Shown here piece by piece: positions 61,276 to 64,000 of a DNA stretch of 64,000 bases (position 1 is the stretch's first letter; each line of letters starts with the position of its first letter). The notes beneath the pieces were generated by a model. It ran no database searches. It worked only from the letters and a program-made list of their open reading frames with translations, and was not told where the DNA came from. The DNA lies in NCBI GenBank assembly GCA_035079385.1, contig JAVHKY010000030.1, positions 434,001 to 498,000 on the forward strand. The letters are read 5' to 3'. Position numbers and translations under genes: made by a program. This DNA is from Aspidiotus rigidus (lineage: Eukaryota > Arthropoda > Insecta > Hemiptera > Diaspididae).

Positions 61276-64000
<2,725 letters not shown>

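Overview
The window looks like nuclear DNA from an arthropod, most likely an insect. It has canonical GT-AG introns, a eukaryotic tRNA gene with a Pol III T-run, many transposable-element remnants, and exons of a gene that reads as roadkill/SPOP. One SPOP segment ([10 protein letters not shown]) carries the insect-type arginine where human SPOP has glycine. I cannot name the species. Only two host genes are supported: three internal or 5' exons of the rdx/SPOP orthologue on the + strand (47178-47346, 61039-61160, 61299-61450) and a tRNA-Arg(ACG) on the - strand (43589-43661). The rest is intron, upstream DNA and mobile elements.

The most notable object is a structurally complete hAT-superfamily DNA transposon at 2064-6857. 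It has 16-bp perfect terminal inverted repeats, a perfect 8-bp target-site duplication (attatcat) and direct subterminal motif repeats. On the - strand it holds two intron-containing reading frames that splice together without a stop. ORF1 encodes 118 aa of unrecognised sequence. ORF2 encodes a 767-aa BED-like/hAT transposase with the usual hAT landmarks. The ORF1 stop and the ORF2 start overlap by 14 nt in one exon, so the element appears bicistronic. This is the best candidate for something undescribed.

Other mobile DNA, in order: a 5'-truncated R1-like LINE reverse transcriptase remnant (about 11.4-12.4 kb, -); a Penelope-like GIY-YIG endonuclease remnant (17.5-18.0 kb, -) next to a 75-bp-arm palindrome; a second R1-like remnant (21.4-22.3 kb, -); a diverged hAT-like end (25.9 kb); a tandem block rich in the palindrome TGACGTCA (28.0-29.0 kb); a MITE-like family with copies at 31.8 and 50.5 kb; a Penelope-like RT remnant (36.5-36.8 kb, +); a further Penelope-like endonuclease remnant (39.0-39.35 kb, -); a 1-kb inverted repeat with arms at 40.2-41.3 and 48.7-50.1 kb that brackets the tRNA and the first visible rdx exon; a GC-ended MITE at 45.5 kb inside or beside an AT-extreme block; and an RNase H-type (I-like) LINE remnant at 54.1-55.6 kb.

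The two rdx introns seen in full are 13.7 kb and 138 bp. The large one holds the LINE remnant, MITEs and a 22-bp-stem hairpin at 60.3 kb. Between these items there are CpG-containing, non-repetitive-looking stretches (for example 8.9-10.5, 18.8-20.6, 26.5-27.4, 29.6-31.2, 42-43.7, 51.3-52.6 and 56.3-58.4 kb) in which I see no gene. All identifications come from reading motifs by eye; no search was run.
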